A program made the translations under genes and the position numbers. This document shows positions 24,965-33,718 of a DNA stretch of 64,000 nucleotides, in pieces. The notes under the pieces are model-generated. The model ran no database searches, was not told where the DNA came from, and saw only the letters and a program-made list of their open reading frames with translations. Each line of letters starts with the position of its first letter. Position 1 is the stretch's first letter. The stretch spans positions 62,001-126,000 of the forward strand of contig NZ_JQIV01000006.1 in the NCBI RefSeq assembly GCF_000746825.1, read 5' to 3'. Source of the DNA: Carnobacterium inhibens subsp. inhibens DSM 13024 (GTDB lineage Bacteria; Bacillota; Bacilli; Lactobacillales; Carnobacteriaceae).

Positions 24965-25816
24965 TTGAATCAGTTTTTTTCAAATAAAAAACTAATCATT
25001 TTATTAGTAAGTATGATTGTTTCTTTAGGTCTGATAGCCTTTTCAATCACTGGGAGTGGGAACATTCCAATTTTCCAACAGCTTACTAATGATATTACAG
25101 CAGTTGTATCTCGGGTAGTAGCAAAACCGATGAATGCAGTTGTTGATTTTTTGGAATCAGTAGATGGTCTAAAAAATACGTATGAAGAAAATCAATTGTT
25201 AAAATCAAAAATTGATAAATTGTATGAAACAGAAGTCGAAATTGCAGACTTAAAACAAAATAATGAAAAATTAAAAGAACAATTAGCCTTAACAGATACA
25301 TTATCTGATTATGAATCCATTAACGGTGCGGTACTTAGCCGTAATCCTGACAGTTGGGTTGATCAAATAGTTGTAGATAAAGGAAGCCAAAGTGGTATTG
25401 AACTGAACATGTCAGTAATGTCAGGTAATGGATTAATAGGTCGAGTTGTTGAAGTAAGTCCTACTAGTTCTAAGGTTCAATTAGTCACTACTTTAGATCA
25501 AAATAACAATCGAGTTGCAGCTTCTGTTCAAACGGATGATGGAGTTGTACATGGTATTATCAATGGATATGATGCTGAAAAAAAACGATTAGTAATGAAA
25601 CAAATTACAACAGATGCTGAATTAAAAGAAGGCGATCAAGTCATGACATCCGGCTTAGGAGGAGTATCTCCTAGTGCGCTATTGATTGGAACGATAGAGG
25701 AAGTTAAATTAGATTCTTTTGGTTTATCACAGGAAGCTTATATTGTACCTGCAGCAGATACGAATGATATTCGTTATGTGACATTTATTAAACGATCCGC
25801 TGAAAGTGGTGAGTAA
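24965..25816 (+). CDS. mreC: Rod-shape determining protein MreC
   Basis: A 283-residue protein: N-terminal membrane helix (about residues 9-27), a coiled coil (about 65-105, ENQLLKSKIDKLYETEVEIA) and the extracytoplasmic beta domain with NPDSWVDQIVVDKGSQSGI and MTSGLGGVSPSALLIGTI. It scaffolds the elongation machinery outside the membrane. Start TTG 24965 after GAGGTGAT. Its stop codon touches the mreD start. Confidence 0.94.
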   Translation: MNQFFSNKKLIILLVSMIVSLGLIAFSITGSGNIPIFQQLTNDITAVVSRVVAKPMNAVVDFLESVDGLKNTYEENQLLKSKIDKLYETEVEIADLKQNNEKLKEQLALTDTLSDYESINGAVLSRNPDSWVDQIVVDKGSQSGIELNMSVMSGNGLIGRVVEVSPTSSKVQLVTTLDQNNNRVAASVQTDDGVVHGIINGYDAEKKRLVMKQITTDAELKEGDQVMTSGLGGVSPSALLIGTIEEVKLDSFGLSQEAYIVPAADTNDIRYVTFIKRSAESGE

Positions 25817-26338
25817 ATGAGAGAGAATTGGAAAACCGCTACTTTAATTCCATTATTGCTTGCTTTTTTCTTTTTATTAGATGGTGTATTGACTGTAGTC
25901 TTTTCAGAGTACTTTCTTGAAGGAACAAAAGTTATGACTCCTAGATTGATCATATTAGTGCTTATTTTGATGTCCTTTTATATACCAAGAAGTAAAATGC
26001 TTGTGTACAGTCTTCTATTTGGCTTAATTTATGATAGCTACTATGTTGGGATTTTAGGAGTATATGTTCTTTTATTTCCTTTAATTATTTACTTAACGGA
26101 AAAACTGAAAAAGGTTCTCAATCCTAATCCTATTGTAATTGGTATGATGGTGATCATAAATTTAAGTTTGATTGAAACTTACTTATACCTGTTTTATCAA
26201 GTATTAGGGTATACCAAAATTAATTGGACGACATTTTTGGCAGATCGTTTAGGGCCAACTTTACTCTTGAATTTAGTGTTATTTATTATTGTATTTTATC
26301 CTTTGAAAAAAATAATTGAACATATTCAGGGAGAGTAA
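25817..26338 (+). CDS. mreD: Rod-shape determining protein MreD
   Basis: A 173-residue integral membrane protein with five or six hydrophobic segments (for example LIPLLLAFFFLLDGVLTVVF; LIILVLILMSFYI). It begins immediately after the mreC stop, indicating translational coupling. MreD is the membrane partner of MreC in the elongasome. Weakly conserved family; assignment rests on topology, the FLLDGVL..FS pattern and context. Confidence 0.92.
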   Translation: MRENWKTATLIPLLLAFFFLLDGVLTVVFSEYFLEGTKVMTPRLIILVLILMSFYIPRSKMLVYSLLFGLIYDSYYVGILGVYVLLFPLIIYLTEKLKKVLNPNPIVIGMMVIINLSLIETYLYLFYQVLGYTKINWTTFLADRLGPTLLLNLVLFIIVFYPLKKIIEHIQGE

Positions 26339-26379
26339 ACAACATCAATGGTGAAATCTCGGTTGAGGGAGTTGTTAAA

Positions 26380-27078
26380 GTGAAACAAAGTGTGACATTA
26401 AAAGGAACTAAGGGTAGCTTTGTATTGAGCTTAGATGAATCAGCTTCTTTTGTATCCGTAATGAAAGAACTAGATGAATTATTAGAACATTTGAATGGAG
26501 AACAAAAAAGATCTAAAGAAATACAAAAAGAGATCTATTTAGAGATAAAAACTGGTAATCGATTATTGTCTCAAGAACAACAATCGATATTGACTGAAGA
26601 AATAGAATCAAAAAGTACTTTCTTAATCAAAAAAATCACTTCTGATGTTGTCTCAGTTGATAAAGCTATTGAGTGGCAACAAGCAGTTAGTTTACAAATG
26701 GAAGTTCAAACGATTAGAAGCGGACAAGTTTTAGCAGCACCAGGTAATCTTCTATTTGTAGGAAAGGTTCATCCTGGCGGGATGCTTCGAGCTAATGGAA
26801 GTATCTTTATTATTGGAGAGTTGATGGGAATCGCACATGCTGGATTCGAAGGAGACACGAATGCAGTTATTGTTGCAGATTTTCATACAGAGGCTCAAAT
26901 TAGAATTGCAGACAATGTACAAATCATTGAAAAAAAGAATAACCAAGATAACATTAGGAAAAACGAGTTTGCTTATATAAATGATTTACATATTTTAGAT
27001 TTTAATTCATTAGAGCAATTACGAAAAGCACGTCCAAATTTGGGCAAAGTGATAGGGGGATTAAACGAATGGGTATAG
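26380..27078 (+). CDS. minC: Septum site-determining protein MinC
   Basis: A 232-residue FtsZ-polymerisation inhibitor. The N-terminal domain (VTLKGTKGSFVLSLDESASF) blocks FtsZ; the C-terminal beta-helix (about 115-215) shows the family repeats SGQVLAAPGNLLFVGKVHPG and GSIFIIGELMGIAHAG. Start GTG 26380 after GAGGGAG. The 3' end overlaps minD by 10 bases. Confidence 0.93.
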   Translation: MKQSVTLKGTKGSFVLSLDESASFVSVMKELDELLEHLNGEQKRSKEIQKEIYLEIKTGNRLLSQEQQSILTEEIESKSTFLIKKITSDVVSVDKAIEWQQAVSLQMEVQTIRSGQVLAAPGNLLFVGKVHPGGMLRANGSIFIIGELMGIAHAGFEGDTNAVIVADFHTEAQIRIADNVQIIEKKNNQDNIRKNEFAYINDLHILDFNSLEQLRKARPNLGKVIGGLNEWV

Positions 27079-27863
27079 CAATCGTTATTACATCTGGTAA
27101 AGGTGGTGTAGGGAAAACAACTTCTACTGCAAATCTAGGTACAGCTCTTGCTCTTCAAGGGAAAAGAGTCTGTCTTATAGATATGGATATTGGATTGAGA
27201 AATTTAGATGTTATTCTTGGTCTAGAAAATCGAATCATTTATGATATTATCGATGTAGTGGAAGGTCGTACAAAACTGCATCAAGCTATCATAAAAGATA
27301 AACGATTTAATGATAATTTGTACTTGCTTCCTGCAGCACAAAATGCAGATAAAAATGATGTGAATGGTGAACAAATGATTGAAATCGTTTCTGAATTGAA
27401 AAAAGAATACGACTATATCTTAATCGATTGCCCTGCCGGTATTGAACAAGGTTTCCAAAATTCGATTGCAGCAGCAGACCAAGCAATTCTGGTAACCACT
27501 CCTGAAATATCGGCTATACGCGATGCAGATCGTATTATTGGTCTTTTAGAGCAAACGGAACTTGAACCTCCGCGTTTAATCATCAATCGTATTCGTAAAC
27601 GTATGATGCAAGATGGAGAAGTAATGGATATCGATGAGATCACTAGACATTTGTCGATTGATCTATTAGGAATTGTTTTTGATGATGATGATGTCGTTCG
27701 TTCTTCTAATAAAGGAGATCCGATTGTTTTAAATCCAAAGAATCCTGCTTCTCAAGGGTACCGTAATATTGCTCGTCGTATTTTAGGTGAAACAGTTCCC
27801 TTAATGACGCTAACCAAAGAAAAACCAAATTTTTGGCAGAAAATATTTGGCAAACGAAAATAA
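27069..27863 (+). CDS. minD: Septum site-determining ATPase MinD
   Basis: A 264-residue deviant Walker-A ATPase (TSGKGGVGKTTSTANLG), with IDMDIGLRNLDVILGLENR and DYILIDCPAGIEQGF. The C-terminal amphipathic helix (PNFWQKIFGKRK) is the membrane-targeting sequence. It recruits MinC to the membrane to prevent polar septation. No minE or minJ/divIVA lies in the window. The -35 of the following T-box promoter lies inside its last codons. Confidence 0.95.
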   Translation: MGIAIVITSGKGGVGKTTSTANLGTALALQGKRVCLIDMDIGLRNLDVILGLENRIIYDIIDVVEGRTKLHQAIIKDKRFNDNLYLLPAAQNADKNDVNGEQMIEIVSELKKEYDYILIDCPAGIEQGFQNSIAAADQAILVTTPEISAIRDADRIIGLLEQTELEPPRLIINRIRKRMMQDGEVMDIDEITRHLSIDLLGIVFDDDDVVRSSNKGDPIVLNPKNPASQGYRNIARRILGETVPLMTLTKEKPNFWQKIFGKRK

Positions 27864-27875
27864 CTGTGCTATAGT
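27847..27875 (+). promoter_or_regulatory. Promoter of the T-box transporter operon
   Basis: TTGGCA (27847-27852, inside minD), 17 bases, TATAGT (27870-27875) with a TGC extension before the -10. Confidence 0.75.
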
Positions 27876-27882
27876 ATTAAAA

Positions 27883-28169
27883 AATGATTAAAAGCTTTGA
27901 AGAGAAAAAGTAAGTTTAGAAACTTTTAAGAGAGATTGCGGTGCTGAAAGCAATCAAGGGTCTATTCCGAACACACATCTCTGAGCTGACAGTTGAATGC
28001 TTATAAGTAAACTGATCCGGGAGTACCCGTTATAGTACTAGCGTTTAGTAGTTTTGAACGTGATGAGGTAGTTTTCTGCGAAGAAGCTACGAATAAAGGT
28101 GGAACCACGATATTGATATCAATCGTCCTTTGATTTTCTTACTAATAGAAAATCAAAGGACTTTTTTTG
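27883..28169 (+). promoter_or_regulatory. T-box leader, specifier probably CAC (histidine)
   Basis: The T-box AGGTGGAACCACG is at 28097-28109; the terminator GTCCTTTGATTTTCT / AGAAAATCAAAGGAC (28125-28161) is followed by a T run, and AAAGG..CCTTT gives the alternative antiterminator. In the Stem I region GAACACACATCTCTGAGCTG fits the usual GAA-NNN-A specifier loop with NNN = CAC. Histidine control is thus inferred, in agreement with a downstream polar amino-acid transporter. Confidence 0.88.
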
Positions 28170-28231
28170 TTTTTAAGGACTGCAGCCTGAAGGCAAAATA
28201 AAATACAATAAAATTAAAAGGGGCGTTAAAA

Positions 28232-29029
28232 ATGAAAAATACAATGATAAAATTAATTTTAGGATTAGGATTCACAGCACTTTTAGCAGGTTGCAGCACG
28301 AATAAAGCCAATGTAGACTCATATGAACAAATTAAAGATGAAGGAAAATTAGTAGTGGGTTTAGACGATACATTTGCTCCTATGGGTTTTCGTGATAGTA
28401 ATGGAGACATTGTAGGATTTGATGTGGATTTAGCAAATGAAGTAGGTAAAAAATTAGACATAGATGTTGAGTTTCAAGCTATCGATTGGGCGCTAAAAGA
28501 AACCGAATTAAAGAGTGGGAATATTGATGTGATTTGGAATGGTTATACCATTACTGATGAAAGAAAAAAACAAGTTGACTTTAGTTCGTCTTATTTAGAA
28601 AATAGTCAAATTATTATTGTATTAGAAGACAGTAAAATCCAAACAAAAGAAGATTTAAATGGAAAAGTAGTGGCAGCTCAACAATCCTCAAGTGCGGTAG
28701 ATGCTATTAATGCTGATGAATCGAATATAGTAGATTCCTTTGCAAATCAAGAAGTGGTTCTGTATCCTTCAAATAATGATGTGTTCAATGACTTAGCATC
28801 AGGTAGAAGTGAAGCTATTGTAGTTGATGAAACATTAGGACGTTATTACATGAAACAAAATGCAGATGTTAGCTATCGTGTACTAGAAGATAACTTTGGA
28901 GAAGAAGAATATGCGGTAGGCATGCGTAAAGAAGATGATCAATTAGCTGAAGCTATTGATAAAGCGTTAGAAGAATTAAAATCAGATGGTACTTTTGATA
29001 AAATTTATGAAAAATGGTTTGCTGAATAA
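28232..29029 (+). CDS. Amino-acid ABC transporter binding lipoprotein 1
   Basis: A 265-residue family-3 solute-binding protein. The signal peptide ends in the lipobox LLAGC (Cys21), so it is lipid-anchored outside the membrane. Ligand-domain motifs: LVVGLDDTFAPMGFRDSNG, IDWALKETELKSGNIDVIWN and a second lobe starting at KVVAAQQSSSAVDAI. It belongs to the polar amino-acid group (His/Gln/Cys type). It is paralogous to the next gene, and the T-box specifier suggests histidine. Confidence 0.93.
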   Translation: MKNTMIKLILGLGFTALLAGCSTNKANVDSYEQIKDEGKLVVGLDDTFAPMGFRDSNGDIVGFDVDLANEVGKKLDIDVEFQAIDWALKETELKSGNIDVIWNGYTITDERKKQVDFSSSYLENSQIIIVLEDSKIQTKEDLNGKVVAAQQSSSAVDAINADESNIVDSFANQEVVLYPSNNDVFNDLASGRSEAIVVDETLGRYYMKQNADVSYRVLEDNFGEEEYAVGMRKEDDQLAEAIDKALEELKSDGTFDKIYEKWFAE

Positions 29030-29089
29030 AACGAGAAAATCAAATAACTAAAAAAAGAAAGTTTATAGAGTTTTAGGAGGAGTAAAACC

Positions 29090-29881
29090 ATGAAAAAAAT
29101 AATGATTAGTTTACTAGCTGTTTCATTCTTTATGATGGCTTGTGGCAACTCTAAAAAAAATGCAGCTGAAGAGATATTTTTAGGAGAACCTGGGGATACT
29201 TTTGTAGTGGGACTAGATGACACATTTGTACCAATGGGTTTTCGAGATAATGCAGGAAACTTAGTAGGATTAGATATTGATCTAGCCACAGAAGTTGCTA
29301 AAAGATTAGAATTGAAAATTGAATTCCAGCCGATTGATTGGGCGATGAAAGAAACCGAATTAAATTCAGGAAATATTGATGCTATTTGGAATGGGTATTC
29401 TATAACGGAAGAACGCAAAGAAAAAGTTGCTTTTAGTACACCTTATACAAGTGGAGGACAAATATTTGTTGTTTTAGAAGATAGCCCTATAAAAACTTGG
29501 GAGGATCTAAAAGGAAAAGTAGTAGCAGGTCAACAAGCTTCTAGTACTGTTAGTTTATTGGAAACTCATGAAAGTGGCATTATGAAAACTTTTGCTAATG
29601 GGGAAATTATTCAGTATCCATCTTATAATGATGTATTTAATGACCTTGATAGTAAAAGAAGCGATGCAATTGCAGTCAGTGAATTGTATGCCCGTTATAC
29701 GATGAAACAAAAAGGGGCAGAAAAGTATCGCATTTTGGATGAACGTTTCGCATATGAGGATACTGCTGTGGGTGTAAGAAAAACAGATACTCAATTTTCA
29801 GAAAAGTTAAATACTACGTTAGCTGAAATGGAAAAAGACGGAACATTAGATGAAATCAAAGATAAATGGATCACAGAATAA
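29090..29881 (+). CDS. Amino-acid ABC transporter binding lipoprotein 2
   Basis: A 263-residue paralogue of the preceding protein with lipobox FMMAC and the same GLDDTFVPMGFRDNAGNLVG and IDWAMKETELNSGNIDAIWN cores; the two differ throughout the second lobe. Two tandem receptors for one permease could widen the substrate range or affinity. AGGAGGAG precedes the ATG. Confidence 0.93.
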   Translation: MKKIMISLLAVSFFMMACGNSKKNAAEEIFLGEPGDTFVVGLDDTFVPMGFRDNAGNLVGLDIDLATEVAKRLELKIEFQPIDWAMKETELNSGNIDAIWNGYSITEERKEKVAFSTPYTSGGQIFVVLEDSPIKTWEDLKGKVVAGQQASSTVSLLETHESGIMKTFANGEIIQYPSYNDVFNDLDSKRSDAIAVSELYARYTMKQKGAEKYRILDERFAYEDTAVGVRKTDTQFSEKLNTTLAEMEKDGTLDEIKDKWITE

Positions 29882-29910
29882 ACTAATAGTAGGAAAAGGA
29901 TGAGTATAAA

Positions 29911-30546
29911 ATGGATTTGATTGCTGAAATAACGCCTAGTTTATTAGATGGGTTAAAAACAACATTGTTATTATTTTTAATCATAGTTATTGTAACTATC
30001 CCATTGGGGTTTTTAGTCGCTTGTGTACGAGTGTATGCTCCTAAATGGATATCTTGGATCATACAAGTTTATGTTTACATCATGAGAGGTACCCCATTGT
30101 TGCTGCAATTAATGGTCGTATTTTTCGGCTTACCACTTGTTGGAATAACTTTTGATCGCTTTTCAGCTGCCGTTTTCACATTCATCATAAATTATACAGC
30201 TTATTATGCAGAAATTTTCCGCGGTGGTATTTTGTCTATTCCAAAAGGACAGTTTGAAGCAATTAAAGTGTTGGGTATCGGGAAAATAAATGGGTTTAGA
30301 AAAATTATTATCCCACAAGTTATACGTGTTGTGCTGCCTTCTGTAGGGAATGAAGTGATTGCGTTAGTAAAAGATACCTCTCTTATCTATATCTTAGGGT
30401 TAGGAGAGTTATTGCGCGCTGGTCAAATTGCAGCTAACACATATGCATCTTTGATTCCATATGCAGCAGTTGGAGTAATTTATTTACTGGTGACAGGTAT
30501 AGTGACTTTAGCATTGAATGCTATTGAGAAGAAGTCTAATTATTAA
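29911..30546 (+). CDS. Amino-acid ABC transporter permease
   Basis: A 211-residue HisM/GlnP-type permease with about five membrane helices and the EAA loop YYAEIFRGGILSIPKGQFEAI, which contacts the ATPase. The MRGTPLLLQL segment is typical of polar amino-acid permeases. Only one permease gene is present, so the channel should be a homodimer. Gap of 29 bases to the second receptor gene. Confidence 0.94.
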   Translation: MDLIAEITPSLLDGLKTTLLLFLIIVIVTIPLGFLVACVRVYAPKWISWIIQVYVYIMRGTPLLLQLMVVFFGLPLVGITFDRFSAAVFTFIINYTAYYAEIFRGGILSIPKGQFEAIKVLGIGKINGFRKIIIPQVIRVVLPSVGNEVIALVKDTSLIYILGLGELLRAGQIAANTYASLIPYAAVGVIYLLVTGIVTLALNAIEKKSNY

Positions 30547-30560
30547 AGGAGAAGGTTAAA

Positions 30561-31235
30561 ATGGGATTGAAAGCAACGAACCTAACGAAAAAATTTAATG
30601 GAATAGACGTGATCAGAAATTTTGACTTCACTATTGAAGCTGGAGAAATTGTGACACTTGTTGGTGAATCAGGCACTGGAAAGACTACGTTAATGAGATT
30701 GTTGAACCAACTTGAACAAGCAGACAATGGAACAATCACCGTTGATGATCACTATTTATGTCGTGAAACTCCAGGAGGCAAAATAGAGTATGCCTCAAAA
30801 AAAGAACGCGTATCTTATAGCAATCAAATAGGTATGGTATTTCAAGATTATCAATTATTTCCTAATTTAACGGTTATGAAGAACTGTATCGAAGCACCAT
30901 TAGATCAAAAATTGATGACAAAGGAACAAGCCATTAAAAAAGCAGAATTACTACTTAAACAAATGAACATTTTAGATAAAAAAGATGTTTACCCAAGTAC
31001 ATTATCTGGAGGACAGCAACAGCGTGCAGCGATTGCCAGATCGATGATGCTCAATCCTAAAATTATCTGTTTTGATGAACCAACCTCAGCATTGGATCGT
31101 GATTCAGCAAACGAAGTAGGTAAAATGATTCAATCGATTGCTTCATCTGGTACAGGTATTTTGATTGTCACTCACGACATAGAATTTGCTGAAAAATTTG
31201 GAACAAGGGTAGTATCGTCAGATACATTTTTGTAA
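30561..31235 (+). CDS. Amino-acid ABC transporter ATP-binding protein
   Basis: A 224-residue ABC ATPase: Walker A GESGTGKTT, Q-loop MVFQDYQLFPNLTVM, signature LSGGQQQRAAIARSMM, Walker B IICFDEPTSALD and switch histidine VTHD. It powers the T-box-controlled importer. It is slightly shorter than many homologues (about 240) at the C-terminus. Confidence 0.94.
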   Translation: MGLKATNLTKKFNGIDVIRNFDFTIEAGEIVTLVGESGTGKTTLMRLLNQLEQADNGTITVDDHYLCRETPGGKIEYASKKERVSYSNQIGMVFQDYQLFPNLTVMKNCIEAPLDQKLMTKEQAIKKAELLLKQMNILDKKDVYPSTLSGGQQQRAAIARSMMLNPKIICFDEPTSALDRDSANEVGKMIQSIASSGTGILIVTHDIEFAEKFGTRVVSSDTFL

Positions 31236-31291
31236 TAGGTAAAATTAAAAGACAATTGTTTTAGTAATGTGATGTTTAGCTAAAGTATTTA

Positions 31292-31320
31292 TTGACGCAG
31301 GCAATACAATTTGGTATGAT
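31292..31320 (+). promoter_or_regulatory. Promoter of rplU-prp-rpmA
   Basis: TTGACG (31292-31297), 17 bases, TATGAT (31315-31320). Confidence 0.82.
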
Positions 31321-31326
31321 GTTAAT

Positions 31327-31430
31327 GTTGTAAATGTGTAGCACCACAACTACAACCGCACTGGAATGAGTTTAAGTCCATAACGGCACTCATGATGGCG
31401 AGTCTAAGTCTAATAAGGAGGTGCGAAAGA
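31327..31430 (+). promoter_or_regulatory. L21 leader
   Basis: A 100-base structured leader with GTGTAGCACCACAACTAC, ACCGCACTGGAATGAGT and AACGGCACTCATGATGGCG before the rplU ribosome site. It corresponds in position and appearance to the L21 leader known in Firmicutes, thought to mediate ribosomal-protein feedback. Confidence 0.75.
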
Positions 31431-31739
31431 ATGTACGCAATTATCAAAACAGGTGGGAAACAAATTAAAGTTGAGGTTGGCCAAGAAATCTACATTGAAA
31501 AATTGAATGTTGAAGCTGGTGAAACTGTAGTCTTTGAAGAAGTTGTCTTAATTGGTGGAGAAGAAACAAAAGTTGGAGCTCCAACTATTGTGGGAGCTAC
31601 TGTTGAAGGTACTGTTGAAAAACATGGTCTTCAAAAGAAAGTTACGACTTTTATCTACAAACCTAAAAAACATAGTCACCGTAAACAAGGTCACCGTCAA
31701 CCATATACAAAAGTTATTATCAACGCAATCAACGCATAA
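31431..31739 (+). CDS. rplU: 50S ribosomal protein L21
   Basis: A 102-residue L21 ([35 protein letters not shown]). Start ATG 31431 follows AAGGAGGTGC; an extension to 31392 falls in the leader. Operon rplU-prp-rpmA as throughout Firmicutes. Confidence 0.97.
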   Translation: MYAIIKTGGKQIKVEVGQEIYIEKLNVEAGETVVFEEVVLIGGEETKVGAPTIVGATVEGTVEKHGLQKKVTTFIYKPKKHSHRKQGHRQPYTKVIINAINA

Positions 31740-31756
31740 GAAAGTGGTGTTCCAAT

Positions 31757-32092
31757 ATGATTCAAGCATTCTTTAAACGTAATAACAAAGAAGACATCGT
31801 TTCCTTTGAAGTTACAGGACATGCAGAGTCTGGACCCTACGGCAGCGATATCGTATGTGCAGCTGTTTCAGCATTAGTGATAGGAACAACAAATAGCATT
31901 TCTGCTTTATCAGGCGTTTCTCCATTAGTAGAAACAAATGAAGAGGTAGAAGGCGGCTATTTATATGTTGAGCTTTTAAGCGAATTAACTGAAGAACAGT
32001 CGAAAATTTCACAAATTCTTCTCGAGAGTCTACTTCTTTCCTTAACGGGAATTGTTGAAGAGTATCCAGAATATGTCAAACTTGCACAGTAA
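31757..32092 (+). CDS. prp: Ribosomal-processing cysteine protease Prp
   Basis: A 111-residue YsxB/Prp protease which removes the N-terminal extension of ribosomal protein L27. The catalytic pair is visible in [20 protein letters not shown] (His22 and Cys34), identical in position to the characterised Staphylococcus enzyme. Placed between rplU and rpmA; its substrate, the next gene product, has the cleavable extension. Confidence 0.94.
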   Translation: MIQAFFKRNNKEDIVSFEVTGHAESGPYGSDIVCAAVSALVIGTTNSISALSGVSPLVETNEEVEGGYLYVELLSELTEEQSKISQILLESLLLSLTGIVEEYPEYVKLAQ

Positions 32093-32120
32093 AAAAATTA
32101 TAATAGGAGGTGCAACTCAT

Positions 32121-32405
32121 ATGTTAAAAATGAATTTACAATTCTTCGCCCATAAAAAAGGTGGCGGTTCTACAACTAACGGACGTGACTCAAACTCTAA
32201 ACGTTTAGGCGCTAAACGTGCAGATGGACAAACTGTTTCAGGTGGTTCAATTTTATTCCGTCAACGCGGAACTAAAATTTATCCAGGTGTTAACGTTGGA
32301 ATCGGTGGAGACGATACTTTGTTTGCTAAATGTGACGGAGTTGTTCGTTTCGAACGCAAAGGCCGCGACAAAAAACAAGTTTCAGTTTATCCAGCAGCTC
32401 AATAA
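32121..32405 (+). CDS. rpmA: 50S ribosomal protein L27 with Prp-cleavable extension
   Basis: A 94-residue L27 starting [20 protein letters not shown]. The first nine residues match the Prp recognition sequence; cleavage after FF exposes AHKKGGG, the mature N-terminus that reaches the peptidyl transferase centre. ATG 32121 follows ATAGGAGGTGC; the longer frame to 32052 overlaps prp and lacks a ribosome site. Confidence 0.97.
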   Translation: MLKMNLQFFAHKKGGGSTTNGRDSNSKRLGAKRADGQTVSGGSILFRQRGTKIYPGVNVGIGGDDTLFAKCDGVVRFERKGRDKKQVSVYPAAQ

Positions 32406-32414
32406 TTTAAAATG

Positions 32415-32446
32415 AAAAGCTCTTCTACTATTAGAAGAGCTTTTTT
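32415..32446 (+). terminator. rpmA terminator
   Basis: Perfect 13-bp stem AAAAGCTCTTCTA / TAGAAGAGCTTTT, 4-base loop, T tail. Confidence 0.93.
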
Positions 32447-32564
32447 GACTGTTATGGTTTCACTTATCTTTAAGAAACGGAATCAAAACCATTTTAATTC
32501 ACACAACACGATAAAATTGTCAAAAAATAGGTGCGAAGTTCTTGAAATTAAAGTGAGCTCTTGC

Positions 32565-32593
32565 TTGAAACCTGGCCGTTTATTCGTTAGAAT
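32565..32593 (+). promoter_or_regulatory. Promoter of ytxK-ackA
   Basis: TTGAAA (32565-32570), 17 bases, TAGAAT (32588-32593). Confidence 0.72.
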
Positions 32594-32685
32594 GAAAGAG
32601 TAGTGTTTTTAACTTATGACTCATTTCAATTCTTATAAACACCATCACTCAAGGGTGTAAGTAAAAAAGAAAGAGGTTGAAATTA

Positions 32686-33693
32686 TTGTCTCAAAAAGAA
32701 ATTGAACAGCTATTTAATCAATTGGATACTTCAGTCCAACTCTTGCAAAAAGAATTAGACGTTTCTTATTTAGAGGCTCTTTCGGAAACAGGAGAAAATA
32801 TTCTGGCCAATAAACAACCTCATCAAATAGATGGTTTGCCTTCAGATGAAACTGTTGGAAAGTTAACTCAACTCTATCAAGATATTAAACTAGATAGTAT
32901 GGAACCAGAAGAAATTCGAAAGGCTATACAGTTAGCTCTTTTGAAAGGTTCGAAAATGGATGTATTGCAACCAAACCACCAAATGACACCAGATGCTATT
33001 GGTTTCATTTTCAACTATTTGATTGAGAAATTGATCAGTGAAAAAGATAAAACGATTCGCTTACTGGATCCCGCTGTGGGGATGGGTAATCTTTTATCAA
33101 CTGTTTATAATGGGTTATTATCAAAAAGTATCTCGGTAGAGGCTGAAGGAATCGATAATGATGATTTATTGATAACGCTAGCTTCTGTTAATACAGTAAT
33201 GCAAAGACAAAGCGTAACATTGACCCATCAAGATTCAATACAAGATTTGCTTATAGATCCAGTTGATGTTATTGTGAGTGACTTGCCTGTCGGATATTAT
33301 CCACTGGATGAAAAAGCTAGTAAATTTAAAACGGCAGCAAAAAATGGTCATTCTTATGCTCATCATCTATTCATTGAACAAAGTTTATATTACTTAAAAA
33401 ATGGTGGATTTGGTATCTTTTTAGTTCCAGCTCAGTTATTTGAAACGGATGAAACACCAGCATTATTGAAAATGATTCAAGAAGAGGCTTTCTTACAAGG
33501 AATGTTAAATCTGCCAAACGAATTATTTAAGACCAAGAATTCACGTAAATCAATTCTCTTGATTCAAAAAAAAGGGGATAATGCCAAACAAGCTAAACAA
33601 GTCTTGTTAGCGCAAATTCCAGACTTTAAAAATCAAAAAGCTATGCTTCAATTTATGAAAGAAGTAGATAGCTGGAAAAAAGAGAACATTTAA
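32686..33693 (+). CDS. ytxK: Class I SAM-dependent methyltransferase (YtxK-like)
   Basis: A 335-residue protein related to N6-adenine DNA methyltransferases: SAM motif I RLLDPAVGMGNLLSTV and a motif IV variant VSDLPVGYYP in place of NPPY. YtxK-type proteins lie before ackA across Bacilli, and no modification specificity is established. Start: TTG 32686, nine bases after GAGG; an in-frame TTG at 32677 touches that site. Followed 25 bases later by ackA. Confidence 0.88.
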   Translation: MSQKEIEQLFNQLDTSVQLLQKELDVSYLEALSETGENILANKQPHQIDGLPSDETVGKLTQLYQDIKLDSMEPEEIRKAIQLALLKGSKMDVLQPNHQMTPDAIGFIFNYLIEKLISEKDKTIRLLDPAVGMGNLLSTVYNGLLSKSISVEAEGIDNDDLLITLASVNTVMQRQSVTLTHQDSIQDLLIDPVDVIVSDLPVGYYPLDEKASKFKTAAKNGHSYAHHLFIEQSLYYLKNGGFGIFLVPAQLFETDETPALLKMIQEEAFLQGMLNLPNELFKTKNSRKSILLIQKKGDNAKQAKQVLLAQIPDFKNQKAMLQFMKEVDSWKKENI

Positions 33694-33718
33694 AAACTTA
33701 AATTAGGAGATGGAAAAT

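Noticed and set aside
31552-31776. 74-codon frame overlapping rplU
   Set aside because: Shadow of the ribosomal protein gene in another frame.
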